Below are positions 8,267 through 17,609 of a DNA stretch of 64,000 bases, piece after piece; the first letter of the stretch is position 1; every line of letters starts with the position of its first letter. The stretch comes from Pyrodictiaceae archaeon (GTDB taxonomy: Archaea > Thermoproteota > Thermoprotei_A > Sulfolobales > Pyrodictiaceae): contig JALVSY010000030.1 of assembly GCA_027036135.1 (NCBI GenBank), positions 62,001 through 126,000 on the forward strand. The letters are read 5' to 3'. The notes under the pieces were generated by a model. The model saw only the letters and a program-made list of their open reading frames with translations. It was not told the DNA's origin and did not search any database. The translations under genes were made by a program, and so were the position numbers.

Positions 8267-9901
8267 TTGGCTGGTGAGCTTTCTAGGGCTTTGCTACGCA
8301 TTGATGGGCGTGGCTATAGGAGTTATCGTGTTCTTCGCGGTCTCTGTGAAGACGTTAGTGGTGTTGGGGTTTGTGTTAGGAGGGTTCAGGGTGATCCTTT
8401 TGCTCCTCCCAGTGTTGTTGAGGCTAGGTTCTCGCTAAGCGTTGTTCCTAGGTCTTTGCTGCGTTACGGTGTTGCTGTTGCTGATTATCTTCTCCGTGTT
8501 CTACGCGATGAGTTGGAGGCTCGTAGGAGGAGGCTTGGGGAGGGGCATAGCGGGTTTCTCGGTGTTCCCCATCCATCTCCCATTATTATTAGGCGTAGTG
8601 CTCTCATCGTTCGCGGCGAAATGGGGGTTGCTAGGGTATGGGTTGGTCTTCCTTCTCGTCGTCGCCGTGTCCTTGGTGAGGAGGCTCGCTGGCTTCTCCT
8701 CGAGGCTGTTCCGGGCGCTATTCGTGCTACGCTGAGACGTGCTGGGGAGAGGCTAGGTGATCTTGAGGGGCATGTTCGGGCTTGGAGGCTTCAGGAGGAG
8801 CTTAGGTCTAGGCTTCCCAGGCTGGGACTTGTCTCATTTATTGGTGATGGCTCTATTCTTCCTAGGCGTTGTGGTGGTTGCTGGGACTCGCTGCCCGGTG
8901 CTGTCCCGTTTGAGTCTCCTCCCAGTCTTCGTGTCGAGGTTGAGACTGAGTGCTGTGGCTTGGTTACTGGCATGGGTATTAAGCGGGGCGTCACCGTTAT
9001 TGCTGGTAGCGCTTTCCATGGGAAGACTACCTTGTTAGAGGCTATTGCTAGCGGTGTATGGAACCATGTCCCGGGCGATGGGAGGGAGCGTGTAGTCACT
9101 ATACGTAGTGCTATGTATGTCCGTGCAGAGGATGGGCGCTATATTAGCTGTGTTGATGTAGACTCGTTTATCCATGACTTGCCGGGTGGGCGTCCAACCA
9201 AGTGCTTCTCGACAAGCGATGCTAGTGGGGCTACTAGTGTTGCTGCTGCTATACAAGAGGCTGTTGAGGTTGGCGCGGAGCTATTGTTGTTTGATGAGGA
9301 TACTAGTGCTACTAATATGCTCTATTTGGATGAAAGGGCTAAGCCCCTTACGCGTAGGCATACTGTTACCCCGCTAGCCGAGCTAGCCAGGAGCATGAAG
9401 GAGAAGGGGATATCGCTGGTCATTGTCTCTACGGGCTCGCTACCATTACTAGCCGTGGCAGATACCGTTATCGTTATGGAGGATTACCGCGCAAGAGACG
9501 CCACCTCGGATGCTAAGAGCCTAGCTAAGAGCATCGAGCAAGGCAAGGGGGCCTACAAGCCTCCTAGGAAGAGAATCATCAAGCATGTCACGGGTCTCGT
9601 GAAGCCCCGTGCAAGAGCGGGCATGCTTACTGCTAAGAACCTTGAGGCGCCACTACCTCTTACAAATAATATTCACTTGGCTGAGGAGTCACAGCTAAAC
9701 GCATTGGTGGCGATAGCTGCAAGGATAAGCAAGGAGAAGGGACGACTCTTAGCCGAAGTCGTTAAGGAATACGAGGAGAGGATAATCGAGGATCCCTCGT
9801 GGCTAGGCGAGAGCCCGGGACTAGGCGAGGTTAGGGGACTGGATATTGCTTTCCTTGCTAATCGGCTCCCATTAGCGGTCATGAGGCCTAGCCGTGACTA
9901 A
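8267..9901 (+). CDS. ABC-class ATPase (COG3044-type, MRB1590-like)
   Basis: This matches the predicted ABC-class ATPases whose Trypanosoma relative MRB1590 works in RNA editing. The cellular role in archaea is not known. Residues 1-240 form the N-terminal domain with the typical IDGRGYRSYR start. The Walker A-like GSAFHGKTTLLEAI is at about 247-260. SDASGATS around 317-324 may be the signature region. Walker B LLLFDEDTSATN is at about 339-350. The C-terminal ~120 residues are an accessory domain. No membrane segment is present. TTG 8267 is the only plausible start. The first half is rich in T-ending codons. Hydrophobic frames overlapping it are shadows. Confidence 0.85.
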   Translation: MAGELSRALLRIDGRGYRSYRVLRGLCEDVSGVGVCVRRVQGDPFAPPSVVEARFSLSVVPRSLLRYGVAVADYLLRVLRDELEARRRRLGEGHSGFLGVPHPSPIIIRRSALIVRGEMGVARVWVGLPSRRRRVLGEEARWLLLEAVPGAIRATLRRAGERLGDLEGHVRAWRLQEELRSRLPRLGLVSFIGDGSILPRRCGGCWDSLPGAVPFESPPSLRVEVETECCGLVTGMGIKRGVTVIAGSAFHGKTTLLEAIASGVWNHVPGDGRERVVTIRSAMYVRAEDGRYISCVDVDSFIHDLPGGRPTKCFSTSDASGATSVAAAIQEAVEVGAELLLFDEDTSATNMLYLDERAKPLTRRHTVTPLAELARSMKEKGISLVIVSTGSLPLLAVADTVIVMEDYRARDATSDAKSLAKSIEQGKGAYKPPRKRIIKHVTGLVKPRARAGMLTAKNLEAPLPLTNNIHLAEESQLNALVAIAARISKEKGRLLAEVVKEYEERIIEDPSWLGESPGLGEVRGLDIAFLANRLPLAVMRPSRD

Positions 9902-9975
9902 TTCTTCAAGAATCCTTGCTAGTCCTATCCGGGCTGTGTTATGCCTGCTCGGTTTTAACGCGTCTAGGTGGCTAG

Positions 9976-11223
9976 TTGAAGCAAGAGAAACGGGGGCTCT
10001 GGGGGTTGAGCGATGTCCTTGACGAAATATTTGAGCGCGTAGTTGCCTCGAGGATATTCCGGAACCGTGACATACTGAGTCCAGACTACATACCGGATCG
10101 CCTCCCTCACCGAGAAGAGCAGATAAAGCGCGTGGGTAGTGTTCTTGCCCAGGCGCTCAAGAATAGTAGGCCGAACAACCTATTCATATACGGCTTAACG
10201 GGTACCGGTAAGACCGCTGTCACCCTGTATGTCCTGCGCCGCCTAGTTGAGAAGGCTAAGCAGCTGGGAGTACGGGTTAGCTACGTCTACGTCAATACTC
10301 GGCAGAGAGATACACCGTACAAGGTGTTGGCTGATATAGCCTCCTCGGTTGGGCTCCGTGTACCCTTCACGGGATTATCCACCGCCGAGATATACGCGAG
10401 GCTCGTGAGAGCACTATCGAGATGGGATGGTGTACTCATTATAGTCCTTGACGAGGTTGACTGGCTCGTCAGGAGAAGGGGCGATGACCTCCTCTACAAG
10501 CTCACGCGCATAGGCTATGACCTGCCACCGGGAAGCGCCAAGGTATCACTGGTCGGCATAACGAACGATGTCAGGTTTGTTGAGATGCTAGATGCGAGGG
10601 TTCGTAGTAGTCTAGGGGAGGAGGAGGTCATATTCCCACCCTATAATGCCGAGCAGCTACGAGACATCCTATGGGAGAGAGCTAGCCAAGCATTCCAGCC
10701 AGGAGTCATAGACGAGTCCGTTATCTCTTACTGCGCCGCGCTGGCTGCACGGGAACACGGGGATGCCCGGAGAGCGCTTGACCTCCTAAGAGTAGCGGGA
10801 GAAATGGCTGAGAGGGAGAACGCTCCAAGAGTAACAGTGGAGCACGTGAAGAAGGCATGGATACAGATAGAGAGGGACCGAATATACGAGGTCGTCTCAA
10901 CACTCCCCCTTCACGCCCGCTTAGCAATACTAGCTGCTATCCGTGCACAAAGAACCAGTGGGAGAGACTACACAACAACCGGGGAGCTCTACGCTCATTA
11001 CCGGGAACTAGCAACAAGGATAGGAGTTGAAGCAGTAACACAGAGAAGGATAAGCGACATAATAAACGAGCTAGACATGCTAGGCATACTCTCAGCCCGG
11101 GTAATAAGCCGAGGCAGATACGGGAAGACAAGGATGATAACACTAGCCGCAGACGAGGACACAGTGCTAGCAGCTATAGCACAAGACCCTAGACTAAGAG
11201 AAGTAGTAAACACTCTCCTCTAA
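9976..11223 (+). CDS. cdc6: Orc1/Cdc6 replication initiator
   Basis: This AAA+ ATPase binds origin recognition boxes and helps load MCM. Walker A GLTGTGKTA is at about residues 73-81 and Walker B LIIVLDEVDWL at about 154-164. The sensor-1 region VGITNDVRF and the arginine-finger-containing DARVRSSLGEEEV follow. The C-terminal ~100 residues, with TTGELYAHYRELATRIG and RRISDIINELDMLG, form the winged-helix DNA-binding domain. The length of 415 is typical. The TTG start at 9976 follows a TAGGTGG stretch. The gene lies 1.7 kb from a candidate origin, as cdc6 genes often do. Confidence 0.96.
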   Translation: MKQEKRGLWGLSDVLDEIFERVVASRIFRNRDILSPDYIPDRLPHREEQIKRVGSVLAQALKNSRPNNLFIYGLTGTGKTAVTLYVLRRLVEKAKQLGVRVSYVYVNTRQRDTPYKVLADIASSVGLRVPFTGLSTAEIYARLVRALSRWDGVLIIVLDEVDWLVRRRGDDLLYKLTRIGYDLPPGSAKVSLVGITNDVRFVEMLDARVRSSLGEEEVIFPPYNAEQLRDILWERASQAFQPGVIDESVISYCAALAAREHGDARRALDLLRVAGEMAERENAPRVTVEHVKKAWIQIERDRIYEVVSTLPLHARLAILAAIRAQRTSGRDYTTTGELYAHYRELATRIGVEAVTQRRISDIINELDMLGILSARVISRGRYGKTRMITLAADEDTVLAAIAQDPRLREVVNTLL

Positions 11224-11270
11224 GGAAGCCAAGGAGAGACCAGCTACTGCTAGGAAGCTAGGCACCGTAG

Positions 11271-11278
11271 TATAAATA
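11271..11278 (+). promoter_or_regulatory. TATA box of tRNA-Lys
   Basis: TATAAATA is centred about 42 bases before the tRNA 5' end. An archaeal start site about 25 bases downstream would leave a short leader to be trimmed by RNase P. It sits in the short gap after orc1/cdc6 and is the clearest TATA element in this part of the window. Confidence 0.6.
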
Positions 11279-11315
11279 ATCCCCGGGCCCTCTGAGGGAT
11301 AATAGTCACGGGTAT

Positions 11316-11389
<74 letters not shown>

Positions 11390-11615
11390 CTACACCCGCT
11401 GCGGGCCTTGGCTACCGGGTCCACCTCCCTTATCTCCTTCTAGATAGCCCCGTAAACCAATACAAAGAATCATAGACAATGCGTTAACCGCTGCTATCGT
11501 GCCTACATCCTCGTCTATAAAGTTATATGAAAGCAATAGAGGATAATATAGAATCGATAAATGGCGTAAAGGGAAAAAGGTGTACTGATTTAAAATATTG
11601 AATAAGGCTTTCCTC

Positions 11616-12059
11616 TTACTTTCTTTTCTCTGCTTTTGAGCGAATACACGCACCTAGGTTCTTTGCTATAGCTATTAGGAACCCGAGGCCTATTTGGACA
11701 TCCTTGTCGCCTAGCACTCTCAGCAGCCCAAATGTTGAAACTGGCTGTACGTTCTCCACCTTTGTCGATGCCAGTGACTTGAATAGGCACTCTGAGGCCT
11801 GCTCCACTGTTAGCCTTAGATCCAGTACTTCTTCTGGCTTAAGCTTGCCTATCGCTGCTGTCGCAGCGTCTCCCAGTGCTGCGAAGCGGTGCAGAGGCAC
11901 CTCGTTGGCCACGTAGGCGAATATCTCGGCGCTTCTCTCAGCTATCACTCGTAGCGCATCTAGTATACCGCTCTCCTTGAGCTTTACGGCAGTCTCTACG
12001 AGCGCCTCAAGCGCTTTGAGGCTTTCCTCATCTAGGAGAACTTTTTCCTGCGCAGCCAT
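11616..12059 (-). CDS. DUF1641 protein, partner of the downstream-type SQR flavoprotein
   Basis: This 147-residue helical protein has the look of the DUF1641 family, which is commonly encoded next to sulfide:quinone oxidoreductase-like flavoproteins in thermophilic archaea. It contains a long amphipathic N-terminal helix region and the segment STFGLLRVLGDKDVQIGLGFLIAIAKNLG near the C-terminus, which is typical of the family. It starts at ATG 12059, 22 bases after the flavoprotein stop, so the two are probably one transcript. A role in docking or regulating the flavoprotein is inference. Confidence 0.82.
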   Translation of the reverse strand: MAAQEKVLLDEESLKALEALVETAVKLKESGILDALRVIAERSAEIFAYVANEVPLHRFAALGDAATAAIGKLKPEEVLDLRLTVEQASECLFKSLASTKVENVQPVSTFGLLRVLGDKDVQIGLGFLIAIAKNLGACIRSKAEKRK

Positions 12060-12081
12060 TACAGTTCACCTCCTATACGTG

Positions 12082-13263
12082 TCACTTCAATGAGGCTATC
12101 CAGGACTTATAGAACGCCTCCTTCATGAGCCTTATTATAGGCGATCTCATCAATGTATAGCAGACAAACTTCCACCTATCAGTTGACTCGTCGAAATACG
12201 TCTCACAGCCAGCAGCAAAACCGCTTGTACCGAAGTAACCTACACAATCCATCATCGTGTAATAGCCCATGACAGGATATCCTATATCAAGCTCGTTCAT
12301 TATTATATCGACAACATACTCTGCCGCGTAATGTATAGGCACACCCGCCGTTGGCAAGCCGGCTGGCGGCATTGAGTGCTCGCCTACTAGGAAGACATCA
12401 TCATAGTCCGGGTGCCTAAAGGTACGCGGTCTAACGGGAGCCCATCTTGGGTCCTGTTTCCACTGGAACCCATCACTCTCGGCTAAGGGGTCCGGGAGCC
12501 TTGATGGCGGGACTTTTATGAGCAAGTCGTAGCGCTCCTCTATATTCCCTGCACGTATAAGATTCCTTGAAGGATCTACTTCTTGTAATCCATTATGCTG
12601 TATAAGCTCTATTCCTAGCTCATCGAACTTCTCCTTCCAGACGCGTGCTATATCCGGTCCTAGGCCCCCAAGAGGCTTTGATTCTACACCTACAAGAGTT
12701 ATGTTCACTTTCCTGCCTATTTTCTTAAAGGTTTCTGCAAGCTGCGTAGCTGCCTCATAGGGATACATGCCGCAACGATGAGGCTTCTCTGGGACTAGGA
12801 TAACTATTTTCTCTCCCTTAAAGGCCGCTAGGGCTTTTGCCATTTCAAGTGCTCCTTCAAGAGTATAGTTGTGCACACCTGCCTCCGCTAACCCTGGATA
12901 TGCGTCCCAAGCATACTTTACTCCGAGGCTTACTATAAGATAGTCGTAGTTATATTTACCCTTCTCGGTTATTACTGTTCTCTTAGCAGCGTCTATTTTT
13001 TTGACAGGGTCTACTACAACCTTGACGCCGAACCGCTCTAAGCCTTGAATAGGGGCACGCACCTCATCGGGCACAGCCGTACCAAAGGCAACATCCGCAT
13101 AGAGTGGTAGAAAGTCGTGCCATGGCTGGTCAGTTATTAGTGTAACCTCTAGTCCTAAGTCCTTATGCTTCCTCAGAATATCACCGAGTTTCTTGGCGGC
13201 AGCTACTCCTCCGGAGCCACCACCGAGGATTAGTATTTTCTTGCCCAAGCCTTTGCACACCAC
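12082..13263 (-). CDS. Sulfide:quinone oxidoreductase-like FAD flavoprotein
   Basis: This belongs to the NAD(P)/FAD disulfide-reductase superfamily and is likely a membrane-associated sulfide oxidase feeding the quinone pool. The Rossmann motif ILILGGGSGGVAAAKKL is at about residues 9-25. The second FAD site ends in DDVFLVGEH near 310. Cys residues at about 163 (HRCGMYPYEAA) and about 354-365 (AAGCETYF region) could be the redox Cys pair. C-terminal helices fit monotopic membrane binding. Length is 393, typical of the SQR family. The start is GTG 13263 (MVCKGLGKK). It is followed by the DUF1641 gene, the usual pairing. Related NADH oxidases cannot be excluded. Confidence 0.83.
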   Translation of the reverse strand: MVCKGLGKKILILGGGSGGVAAAKKLGDILRKHKDLGLEVTLITDQPWHDFLPLYADVAFGTAVPDEVRAPIQGLERFGVKVVVDPVKKIDAAKRTVITEKGKYNYDYLIVSLGVKYAWDAYPGLAEAGVHNYTLEGALEMAKALAAFKGEKIVILVPEKPHRCGMYPYEAATQLAETFKKIGRKVNITLVGVESKPLGGLGPDIARVWKEKFDELGIELIQHNGLQEVDPSRNLIRAGNIEERYDLLIKVPPSRLPDPLAESDGFQWKQDPRWAPVRPRTFRHPDYDDVFLVGEHSMPPAGLPTAGVPIHYAAEYVVDIIMNELDIGYPVMGYYTMMDCVGYFGTSGFAAGCETYFDESTDRWKFVCYTLMRSPIIRLMKEAFYKSWIASLK

Positions 13264-13369
13264 TTATTTTTGCTCACCCAGAAGCAAATATAGGTTACCA
13301 GTCGCTAGGCGCGGTTATACCACCTGAATCACCGAGTTCGCAGGAAAATACTTCTAAGTAGTAGCTGTT

Positions 13370-13960
13370 TTATCCCCAGTTCCTTGAAAGGCTCGAGGCT
13401 AAGACGTGTGCTGAGAAGAGGGGCTCTGGTTGCCGGGTATAGACTTGGAGCTTGCATATGGTTCTCCATGCTTCTCCTGCCTCGATACCGTAGGGCGCTA
13501 CTAGTAGCTCGCCTTTCTCGCACTTGACCCTCGAGAGCTTGTTCCAGGTGGCCTCGAGCAGGCTGAGCCTCTTCTTCCAGTCAGCGAAGTGCTTGCGGAG
13601 GGCATTAGTCACTGCTTCCTTGTTAGGAGGGTACCAGTAGACGGCTATGACGGGGATGCTTGTTTGCCGATATAGCTCCTCGGCGTCTAGGATATTGAAG
13701 CCCGCGAACACGACGGTATCTAATAGTACTGCTCTTAGACTTAGTCTTTGCCTAGCCTTATTGACCAGCCTTATTGCTTTCTCTGTAGAGTCCATCCCGT
13801 CTATCTCAACGGTATCGGCTAGGGCGAGGCAGGGACAGAGTCTATCCTCGATGAAGCAATGGGCCGCGAGGACTAGGAGGGTATAGGGCCAGTCTCGCCT
13901 AAAGAATCCATCATCTATGCCCGCGTAGCACTCCATACCAGCTACCCTTCGCCGAGACAC
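13370..13960 (-). CDS. DUF99 family protein (endonuclease V-related)
   Basis: The archaeal DUF99/UPF0215 family is structurally related to endonuclease V, but its activity is not established. The family's opening is clear: YAGIDDGFF near residues 12-20, followed by LLDTVVFAGFNILD at about 98-111, and the C-terminal PYGIEAGEAWRTI. The Asp pair in the first motif is the usual metal-binding position. Length is 196 residues, normal for the family. It starts at ATG 13960 and is divergent from the methyltransferase at 14028. Confidence 0.85.
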   Translation of the reverse strand: MSRRRVAGMECYAGIDDGFFRRDWPYTLLVLAAHCFIEDRLCPCLALADTVEIDGMDSTEKAIRLVNKARQRLSLRAVLLDTVVFAGFNILDAEELYRQTSIPVIAVYWYPPNKEAVTNALRKHFADWKKRLSLLEATWNKLSRVKCEKGELLVAPYGIEAGEAWRTICKLQVYTRQPEPLFSAHVLASSLSRNWG

Positions 13961-14027
13961 TAGGGATTCTTCCTAGTTAATGCAGAGAGAAGGCACTAGA
14001 TATTCTCCCCTTCCAGGGTACTAGGGC

Positions 14028-14669
14028 TTGTTCTCGGGGGAAAGAGTGGCGCAGGGAAGGAGGCTGGCTCCATGGATCCCGACGCCTATTAGTATCGTGT
14101 ATGCTGCTCTCGAGGCTGCGTGGGCTTCTCCCTGTGACATTGTGTATGACTTGGGTGCTGGCGATGGTAGGGCGGTGATTATCGCTGCGAGGGAGTTCTG
14201 CGTCAAAAAAGCAATCGGCGTTGAGATTGACCCGGTTCTCGCTGAGGCCGCTAGGGTAAAGGCACGCATGGATGGCGTTGATGACCGTGTCGAGATACTT
14301 GAGGAGGATTTCTTCAAGACGTCTCTCCGAGGGGCTACCCTTGTCTACATGTATCTCTATCGGAGCATTAATGAGGCGCTCCGAGAGAAGCTAGAGGCAG
14401 AGCTCGAGCCGGGAGCACGTGTCGTGACTATTGATTTCCCTATCCCAGGCTGGGTGCCTGTCTACGCGCCCCGGCTACGCGACGAGGGCGACATATTGAG
14501 GACAGTTCATGTCTACGTTATTGGGCTAAGCGACGCGAGGCATCCCCGCAGGGGGCGATTAGTCAAGGAGTGGGGCCGAGAACTGAGAGCACTAGTCTGC
14601 GATGAGCCTCCTCCGCCTAGTTGTCGGCCCCGCGTCAGGAAAGTGTTGAAGAACACTGGCTCCTCGTGA
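14028..14669 (+). CDS. SAM-dependent methyltransferase, aKMT-like
   Basis: This is a class I Rossmann methyltransferase. The N-terminal PWIPTPISIVYAAL segment and motif I VYDLGAGDGRAVI (about 40-52), followed by KKAIGVEID and the D/EDFF motif (EILEEDFF), closely follow the archaeal protein-lysine methyltransferase aKMT of Sulfolobus, which methylates Cren7 and other proteins. At 213 residues it is about 50 longer than aKMT. The extra part is an Arg/Pro-rich C-terminal tail after residue 165. The stop codon overlaps the likely GTG start of the radical SAM gene (GTGA), so translation is probably coupled. The target is inferred. Confidence 0.8.
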   Translation: MFSGERVAQGRRLAPWIPTPISIVYAALEAAWASPCDIVYDLGAGDGRAVIIAAREFCVKKAIGVEIDPVLAEAARVKARMDGVDDRVEILEEDFFKTSLRGATLVYMYLYRSINEALREKLEAELEPGARVVTIDFPIPGWVPVYAPRLRDEGDILRTVHVYVIGLSDARHPRRGRLVKEWGRELRALVCDEPPPPSCRPRVRKVLKNTGSS

Positions 14670-15751
14670 GGGCCGAGGAAGATTTGCGGAGACCAGGTGG
14701 CATAGCAGAGGTTCTCGGGCTGCGACTCTGGGGCCGTGCATGGGGCCGCCCAGTATTCCTCATAACGGAGCCCCTGCCTCTCATCGGCCACATAGCCTTC
14801 GGAGTCATCGATAGAGGAACTAACGTGTTACAGGTAAGACCTACCACGCTCTGCGTGCTTAGCTGCATATTCTGCAGCGTAGACGCGGGGCCACGGAGCA
14901 AGTGGAGGCAGGCAGAGTACCTCGTGAAGCCAGGGTGGCTGGCCGAGTGGGTTCATAGAGTAGCCGTTGAGAAGGGAGTAATGGTGGAGGCCCTCATAGA
15001 CGGCGTGGGGGACCCCTTTACTTATCCGTGGCTACCACGCCTAGTACGTCTCCTAAAGAGTACTGGTGTCGTCGCTAGCGTCGCCGCCGAGACCCACGGA
15101 GAGACCCTCAGCAAGGCGCTCATCGATGAGCTTGAGGAGGCGGGGCTTGACCGGATTAACCTTAGCATAGAGACTCTTGACCCGGAGAAAGCGAGAATGC
15201 TTACAGCCACACCGTGGTACAACGTGGAGAGAGTAAAGGAGGCTGCTGAGTATGTTGCGCGAGAAACAAGTATCGATCTCCATGTCACGCCTGTCTGGCT
15301 TCCCGGGCTCAACGACGAGGACATAGCCGAGATAGTTGAGTGGGCTTACCGGATAGGAGCTGGGAAGCGCTGGCCACCAGTAACAGTGCAGAAGTATATC
15401 CGTCACCGCTATGGCCGACACCCACCTGGGTTGAGGGAGCTTAGCTGGGAAGAGTACTGGCAATGGCTAAGAGAACTGGAGCGGCGCACCGGGAAGCGGT
15501 TATCGTGGAGCATGGAGGAGTGGGGAATGCGCTACGCCCCGAGAATACAGCACCCGCTGCGAAAAGGGGCTAGGGCAAAGCTACAAGTAGTGGGCCCGGG
15601 ATGGCTACGCGGAGAGCTACTAGCAGTAACCCTTGATAGGAAACGGGTAGTCACACTCCTCTCGCGGCGCACGAGGCTAGGACCCGGAGACCTCGTAGTT
15701 GCTAGGATAATCCACGACAAGGACGGAGTATTCATAGCCAAGCCGCTCTAG
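14666..15751 (+). CDS. Radical SAM enzyme with C-terminal TRAM-like domain (COG2100-like)
   Basis: This is a [4Fe-4S] radical SAM enzyme. Its cluster motif CVLSCIFC (Cys-x3-Cys-x2-Cys) follows RPTTLCVLS. A DGVGDPFTYPWL segment and NLSIETLDPEKA are typical of the barrel. The last ~60 residues (LQVVGPGWLRGELLAV to the end) look like a small beta-barrel, probably TRAM or OB, suggesting an RNA substrate. The frame is open to TTG 14621. GTG 14666 is preferred because it overlaps the preceding stop as GTGA. The reaction is unknown. Confidence 0.82.
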   Translation: MRAEEDLRRPGGIAEVLGLRLWGRAWGRPVFLITEPLPLIGHIAFGVIDRGTNVLQVRPTTLCVLSCIFCSVDAGPRSKWRQAEYLVKPGWLAEWVHRVAVEKGVMVEALIDGVGDPFTYPWLPRLVRLLKSTGVVASVAAETHGETLSKALIDELEEAGLDRINLSIETLDPEKARMLTATPWYNVERVKEAAEYVARETSIDLHVTPVWLPGLNDEDIAEIVEWAYRIGAGKRWPPVTVQKYIRHRYGRHPPGLRELSWEEYWQWLRELERRTGKRLSWSMEEWGMRYAPRIQHPLRKGARAKLQVVGPGWLRGELLAVTLDRKRVVTLLSRRTRLGPGDLVVARIIHDKDGVFIAKPL

Positions 15752-15825
15752 CACACTAGGCATAGGCGCAGACTTGATAAGAGCACAAATACACGAATAC
15801 ATGTATTTCCACGGGTGCTTCTCGG

Positions 15826-16110
15826 GTGCCAAGGATACGCGTCAAGCTCTTCGCAGAATACTACGAGCTAGCGGGTAAACAACACGTCCTAGACCTAGAC
15901 GTAGCCGAAGAAACAACTGTCCTCGAGCTAGCAAGACTCCTCGAGGAGAAGTTTCCAGGGCTACGCGGCAGGCTAGTAAACGGCGACAAGATAGCCGAGG
16001 AGACAAAGGTCCTCGTCAATGGGCGGCTAATAGACTGGCTAGAGGGGGAGAAGACTAGGCTAAGAGACGGGGACACCGTGGCCTTCTTCCCGCCAGCAGC
16101 CGGGGGCTAA
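15826..16110 (+). CDS. MoaD/ThiS-type ubiquitin-like sulfur carrier or SAMP
   Basis: This 94-residue beta-grasp protein ends in Ala-Ala-Gly-Gly, the C-terminus activated by E1-like enzymes for sulfur transfer or protein conjugation. VKLFAEYYELAG at the start and VAFFPPAAGG at the end are typical of MoaD. It may serve molybdopterin or tungstopterin synthesis, or act as a SAMP modifier. No MoaE or E1-like gene is adjacent. The start is GTG 15826. The gene ends in a 4-base convergent overlap with the thioesterase gene. Confidence 0.88.
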   Translation: MPRIRVKLFAEYYELAGKQHVLDLDVAEETTVLELARLLEEKFPGLRGRLVNGDKIAEETKVLVNGRLIDWLEGEKTRLRDGDTVAFFPPAAGG

Positions 16111-17180
16111 CCAGGCACTAGGCCACGCGCCAGCTCTAGTAGCTCCTCTACGCGGCGCCTCCTAGCCTGCCTAATAACCCGGCGCTCCTCATACTCCCTC
16201 TGCAAGTGATCTGGCACCACAGGCCTCCTCCTAGGAGGGGCTGGGCGGCCATCCGGCCCTATCGAGACAAGCACCATGTAGAGCTGAGCCATCGTGTTGA
16301 CGCGGCCCTCCAGCGGGTTTTCCGCGACAACCTTTAACAAGACCTCGAGGCTAGTCCTGCCAACCCCGGTAACCCCTGCCTCGACGCGGAGCAAGTCACC
16401 GACAAAAGCAGGGGAGACAAACACCGCTGCATCAAAGCTAGCAGTAACCACGGGGCTACCCGTAGCCCTCATGGCGGTAAGAGCCCCGACCTCGTCAATT
16501 ATGTAGAAGAACTTAGTAGCGTCAAGTACTCTTGGCAACGAGAAAGTGGAGTCAGGCAAAACCATGGTATAGGTCTCAACCCGGTAAGGAACCTCCAAGC
16601 GACCAACATCGCCCCGGAGCCCACGACTACTCTCTATGAGCCTCTGCCTCTCCCCGAGCCACTCCTCATGAATATCTAGCAATGGGCGAGCCTCAAGACT
16701 ACAAGCATCAACCTCTACGCCGTGCTCACGAGACCTAACCCGGTCATCAACACTAACATAGGTCTGAACACTGAGACTAACCGGGCGAACCCCGCCACCA
16801 AGCCCACGAGCCTCAGCATAGCTAAGAACATCCAGCGTGTGACGAGTAGATCCAATAACCCAGGAATAAATATAGAGGAACTCACCCACGTGAACCGGGC
16901 TAAGAATAAACAAGTAATCAATAGAGCCAAGAACCACGTAGCCACGAGAAACCCTCATAGCAGCCATAGCACCGGACTCGAGAACCCACCAGGCAAGCCT
17001 ACCACCATATAACGTGCCATAACGATTAGTATACCTCGGATACACGGGCCGAATAACATCAATCCTAGTAGACTCGAGACAGACACGACTCAAAAACAAA
17101 CACCCCAGGAGAAGAACAGCGAGAACCCTCAAAAATAACGTAAAACGCGACCCACGGATCCAGAGACCTATCGTGTACAA
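16107..17180 (-). CDS. Double-hotdog acyl-CoA thioesterase
   Basis: Acyl-CoA hydrolases of the YciA/BFIT type cleave acyl-CoA to fatty acid and CoA. Two hotdog units are visible: residues about 45-170 (NRYGTLYGGRLAWWVLESGAMAA region) and about 205-325 (TFSLPRVLDATKFFYIIDEVGALTA). Each has the central helix and the FVGD/VGE turn. The long frame begins with ~35 hydrophobic residues that homologues would not need. A TTG near 17093, just before SRVCLESTRID, is a better start and would give about 328 residues. An Arg-rich C-terminal tail follows. Confidence 0.82.
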   Translation of the reverse strand: MYTIGLWIRGSRFTLFLRVLAVLLLGCLFLSRVCLESTRIDVIRPVYPRYTNRYGTLYGGRLAWWVLESGAMAAMRVSRGYVVLGSIDYLFILSPVHVGEFLYIYSWVIGSTRHTLDVLSYAEARGLGGGVRPVSLSVQTYVSVDDRVRSREHGVEVDACSLEARPLLDIHEEWLGERQRLIESSRGLRGDVGRLEVPYRVETYTMVLPDSTFSLPRVLDATKFFYIIDEVGALTAMRATGSPVVTASFDAAVFVSPAFVGDLLRVEAGVTGVGRTSLEVLLKVVAENPLEGRVNTMAQLYMVLVSIGPDGRPAPPRRRPVVPDHLQREYEERRVIRQARRRRVEELLELARGLVPG

Positions 17181-17210
17181 CGCCTAGCTATCGCTTAACC
17201 ATAGAGCAGG

Positions 17211-17609
17211 CTAGGGCCATAGAACCTCGGTCTCCACGCCTTCCCGACTAGCTGCATCTGCTTGCTTCTTGTCAAGGGTCACTAGTACTGCACCAAGATC
17301 TTTAGCTAACGCGATAAACAATGAATCATATACTGTGATATGATTCCTAGCAGCTATGCGCAGAGCCTCCGGCAAGAACCGCTCCTGCCTATATAGGGGG
17401 ATAACGTCGGAGACTAAGTCCTCGACAATACTAACCGCGTTCTCCAAGCTCATCTCTCTACGTATAACTTTCTTCCAAAGAGCATTGGCAACCTCCTTCA
17501 CCGCTAGATCGAGCGTCACAATCTCCTCAAGTAAGATTCTCTCAGCACTCTCCCAGCCAGGCTCTCTGGAGAAATACATCACAAGGATAGATAAATCAAT
17601 GACCTTCAC
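17211..17609 (-). CDS. vapC: VapC-family PIN-domain toxin
   Basis: PIN ribonucleases of toxin-antitoxin modules cut tRNA or rRNA. The acidic residues sit in the normal places: VIDLSILV near the N-terminus (Asp4), VKEVANALW (Glu near 40), TVYDSLFIALAKDL (Asp about 95) and VLVTLDKK (Asp about 113). Length is 132, normal. The start overlaps the end of the antitoxin gene by 14 bases, so they are translationally linked. The target RNA is unknown. Confidence 0.9.
   Translation of the reverse strand: MKVIDLSILVMYFSREPGWESAERILLEEIVTLDLAVKEVANALWKKVIRREMSLENAVSIVEDLVSDVIPLYRQERFLPEALRIAARNHITVYDSLFIALAKDLGAVLVTLDKKQADAASREGVETEVLWP

Noticed and set aside
8244-9038. Hydrophobic membrane-protein-like frames overlapping the ABC-class ATPase gene
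   Set aside because: They arise in another frame of T-rich codons of a clearly homologous ATPase gene. They have no ribosome sites and their residue composition is that of a shadow frame.
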